Source of the DNA: Buttiauxella sp. A111
GTDB taxonomy: Bacteria > Pseudomonadota > Gammaproteobacteria > Enterobacterales > Enterobacteriaceae
Length of the DNA: 64,000 nucleotides
Assembly (NCBI RefSeq): GCF_014189855.1
Contig: NZ_BJFN01000002.1
Coordinates: 124,001 to 188,000, forward strand
Reading direction: 5' to 3'
Part shown: in pieces, positions 63,066 to 64,000 of the stretch
Layout of the letters: the number at the start of each line of letters is the position of its first letter
Numbering within the stretch: position 1 is the stretch's first letter
The notes under the pieces: model-generated
What the model was told of the DNA's origin: nothing
The model's input: the letters and a program-made list of their open reading frames with translations, nothing else
Databases searched by the model: none
Translations under genes and position numbers: made by a program

Positions 63066-64000
63066 TTATAGCGCGGATTTCAATCGCTGTACCGCTTCAT
63101 AAAGCTGCTCTTCTGTGGCGGTTGCGTAAGAGAAACGTAGTGTTTTCTTGTCCGCGTGATCGCTAAAGAAGAACTCACCCGGCACATACACCACACCTTT
63201 TTCGAGAGTCTGTTGTAACCAGCGAGTTGCATCAAACTCATAACGGAATGACGCCCACAAGAACATCCCGCCCTGCGGCTGGTTAAAGGTAATGTGCTCA
63301 TCCAGTTCCTGATGTAAAAACGTAGAAAGGCTCAGGCACTTCTTCTTATACACTTCGCGAATCAGTTCAATCTGCGGGTTCAGGCGATCAAGCGTCAAAT
63401 ACGCTGACACCAGCGATTGCGTAAATGAGTTGGCGTGCAAATCGGTGGCTTGTTTAATGATGGCCACTTTTTGCTTCATCCACTCTGGCAATACAATCCA
63501 GCCGACTCGCAGCCCTGGCGCCAGAATCTTAGAAAACGTCGAGGTATAAACCACATTTTCCTGGCTGCCGCGTTCTGTTGCCACTTGCAGCAAGGTCTTT
63601 TCGCGCGTTTCAGTGAAGCTTATTGCGCCATACGGATCATCTTCAACAATCACAAAGTGATACTGTTCTGCCAGTTTGACCAACTGCTCACGACGGCTGG
63701 CACTTAACGTTGTGCCACTAGGGTTGCCAAACGTCGGAACCAGGTAGACACCTTTGATTCGCGTCGTTTTGAGTAACGCTTCGAGCTCATCGACAATCAT
63801 CCCGTGCTCATCACTGCCCACCGATTTCACATCGGCCTCATTCAGGCTGAGGATTTGCAGTGCTGCCAGATAAGTTGGACGCTCAACAACAAAAACATCG
63901 CCTGGGTTAACCAGCGCGCGCATCAGCAAATCTAGTGCCTGCTGTGACCCCGAGGTGATCAGAAGTTGCTCTGGGCTGGTGGTGATTCCACGCTCCTGGC
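63066..64000 (-). CDS. PLP-dependent class I/II aminotransferase, cut by the right edge
   Basis: The C-terminal about 311 residues of a fold-type I aminotransferase of the AadAT/LysN-MocR group. The frame is open to the right edge (ITTSPEQLLITSGSQQALDLLMRAL is the usual cofactor-phosphate region), so any apparent start inside is not real. The PLP lysine is in TFSKILAPGLRVGW; PTFGNPSGTTLSASRREQL and ENPYGxL-like DDPYGAISF are conserved. Whether an N-terminal GntR helix-turn-helix exists lies outside the window. Substrate unknown. Confidence 0.92.
   Translation of the reverse strand, partial: QERGITTSPEQLLITSGSQQALDLLMRALVNPGDVFVVERPTYLAALQILSLNEADVKSVGSDEHGMIVDELEALLKTTRIKGVYLVPTFGNPSGTTLSASRREQLVKLAEQYHFVIVEDDPYGAISFTETREKTLLQVATERGSQENVVYTSTFSKILAPGLRVGWIVLPEWMKQKVAIIKQATDLHANSFTQSLVSAYLTLDRLNPQIELIREVYKKKCLSLSTFLHQELDEHITFNQPQGGMFLWASFRYEFDATRWLQQTLEKGVVYVPGEFFFSDHADKKTLRFSYATATEEQLYEAVQRLKSAL

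Noticed and set aside
63066-63929. Complete aminotransferase starting inside the window
   Set aside because: The upstream sequence stays open in the same frame to the window edge and encodes conserved family residues, so the gene is truncated and does not start there.

Overview
The window is chromosomal DNA of a member of the Enterobacteriaceae. About forty genes align by eye with Escherichia coli proteins over full length and keep the E. coli order (mutS / rpoS-nlpD-pcm-surE-truD-ispF-ispD-ftsB-ygbE-cysCND-iap-cysHIJ-queD-queE / eno-pyrG-mazG-relA-rlmD-barA / gudD-gudX-gudP / yqcA-truC-yqcC-csrB-syd-queF-ppnN-sdaC-sdaB). It is not E. coli itself: protein differences, missing E. coli genes (no pphB/ygbI-N between mutS and rpoS, no CRISPR-cas beside iap, no mazEF between relA and mazG, no ygc genes between queD and queE) and several inserted cassettes point to another genus of the family. 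The genus cannot be fixed by reading alone.

Layout. 1-6295: accessory, AT-rich mannose-type PTS operon (IIA, a BtpA/SgcQ-family TIM barrel, IIB, IIC, IID) behind a sigma-54 promoter, with its LevR-type activator upstream. 6734-9295: mutS. 9409-16628: rpoS, nlpD, pcm, surE, truD, ispF, ispD, ftsB, ygbE (stress sigma factor, cell separation, repair, tRNA and isoprenoid genes). 16680-25364: sulfate assimilation (cysC, cysN, cysD; cysH, cysI, cysJ) with divergent iap. 25800-26863: queuosine genes queD and queE. 26978-33776: a second accessory block: nanE plus a glucose-family PTS IICB with a divergent RpiR-type regulator, a YjiH/YjiG pair with an M20 peptidase, and adhP. 33947-41848: eno, pyrG, mazG, relA, rlmD. 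41911-44670: barA. 44681-50095: D-glucarate/glycerate genes garK, gudD, gudX, gudP. 50918-52139: a small island with a DUF2158 protein and msrB-msrA. 52245-60650: yqcA, truC, yqcC, the sRNA gene csrB, syd, queF, ppnN, sdaC, sdaB. 60770-63012: divergent kduI and kdgT for pectin-derived ketouronates. 63066-64000: an aminotransferase cut by the right edge.

How the parts work together. BarA (41911) is the sensor kinase that, through UvrY, switches on csrB (53911-54286), so both ends of that circuit lie in the window; csrB has two UvrY-box palindromes upstream. Sugar and sugar-acid uptake is a recurrent theme in the accessory DNA (two PTS operons, gud, kdu/kdg). ERIC-type palindromes occur at six places, including the leaders of rpoS, relA and gudP, and a second CCTCACCC/GGGAGAGG palindromic family occurs at three places, once where E. 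coli carries mazEF and once inside the cysJIH operon.

I did not find a clear new defence or mobile system. The most unusual readings are the ERIC element sitting in the loop of the rpoS leader hairpin, the ERIC derivatives that stop a few bases before the Shine-Dalgarno sites of relA and gudP, the tandem repeat replacing mazEF, and the three metabolic cassettes of unassigned substrate (LevR/BtpA PTS, NanE PTS, YjiHG-M20). Statements about E. coli gene order and sequence are from memory, not from a search.
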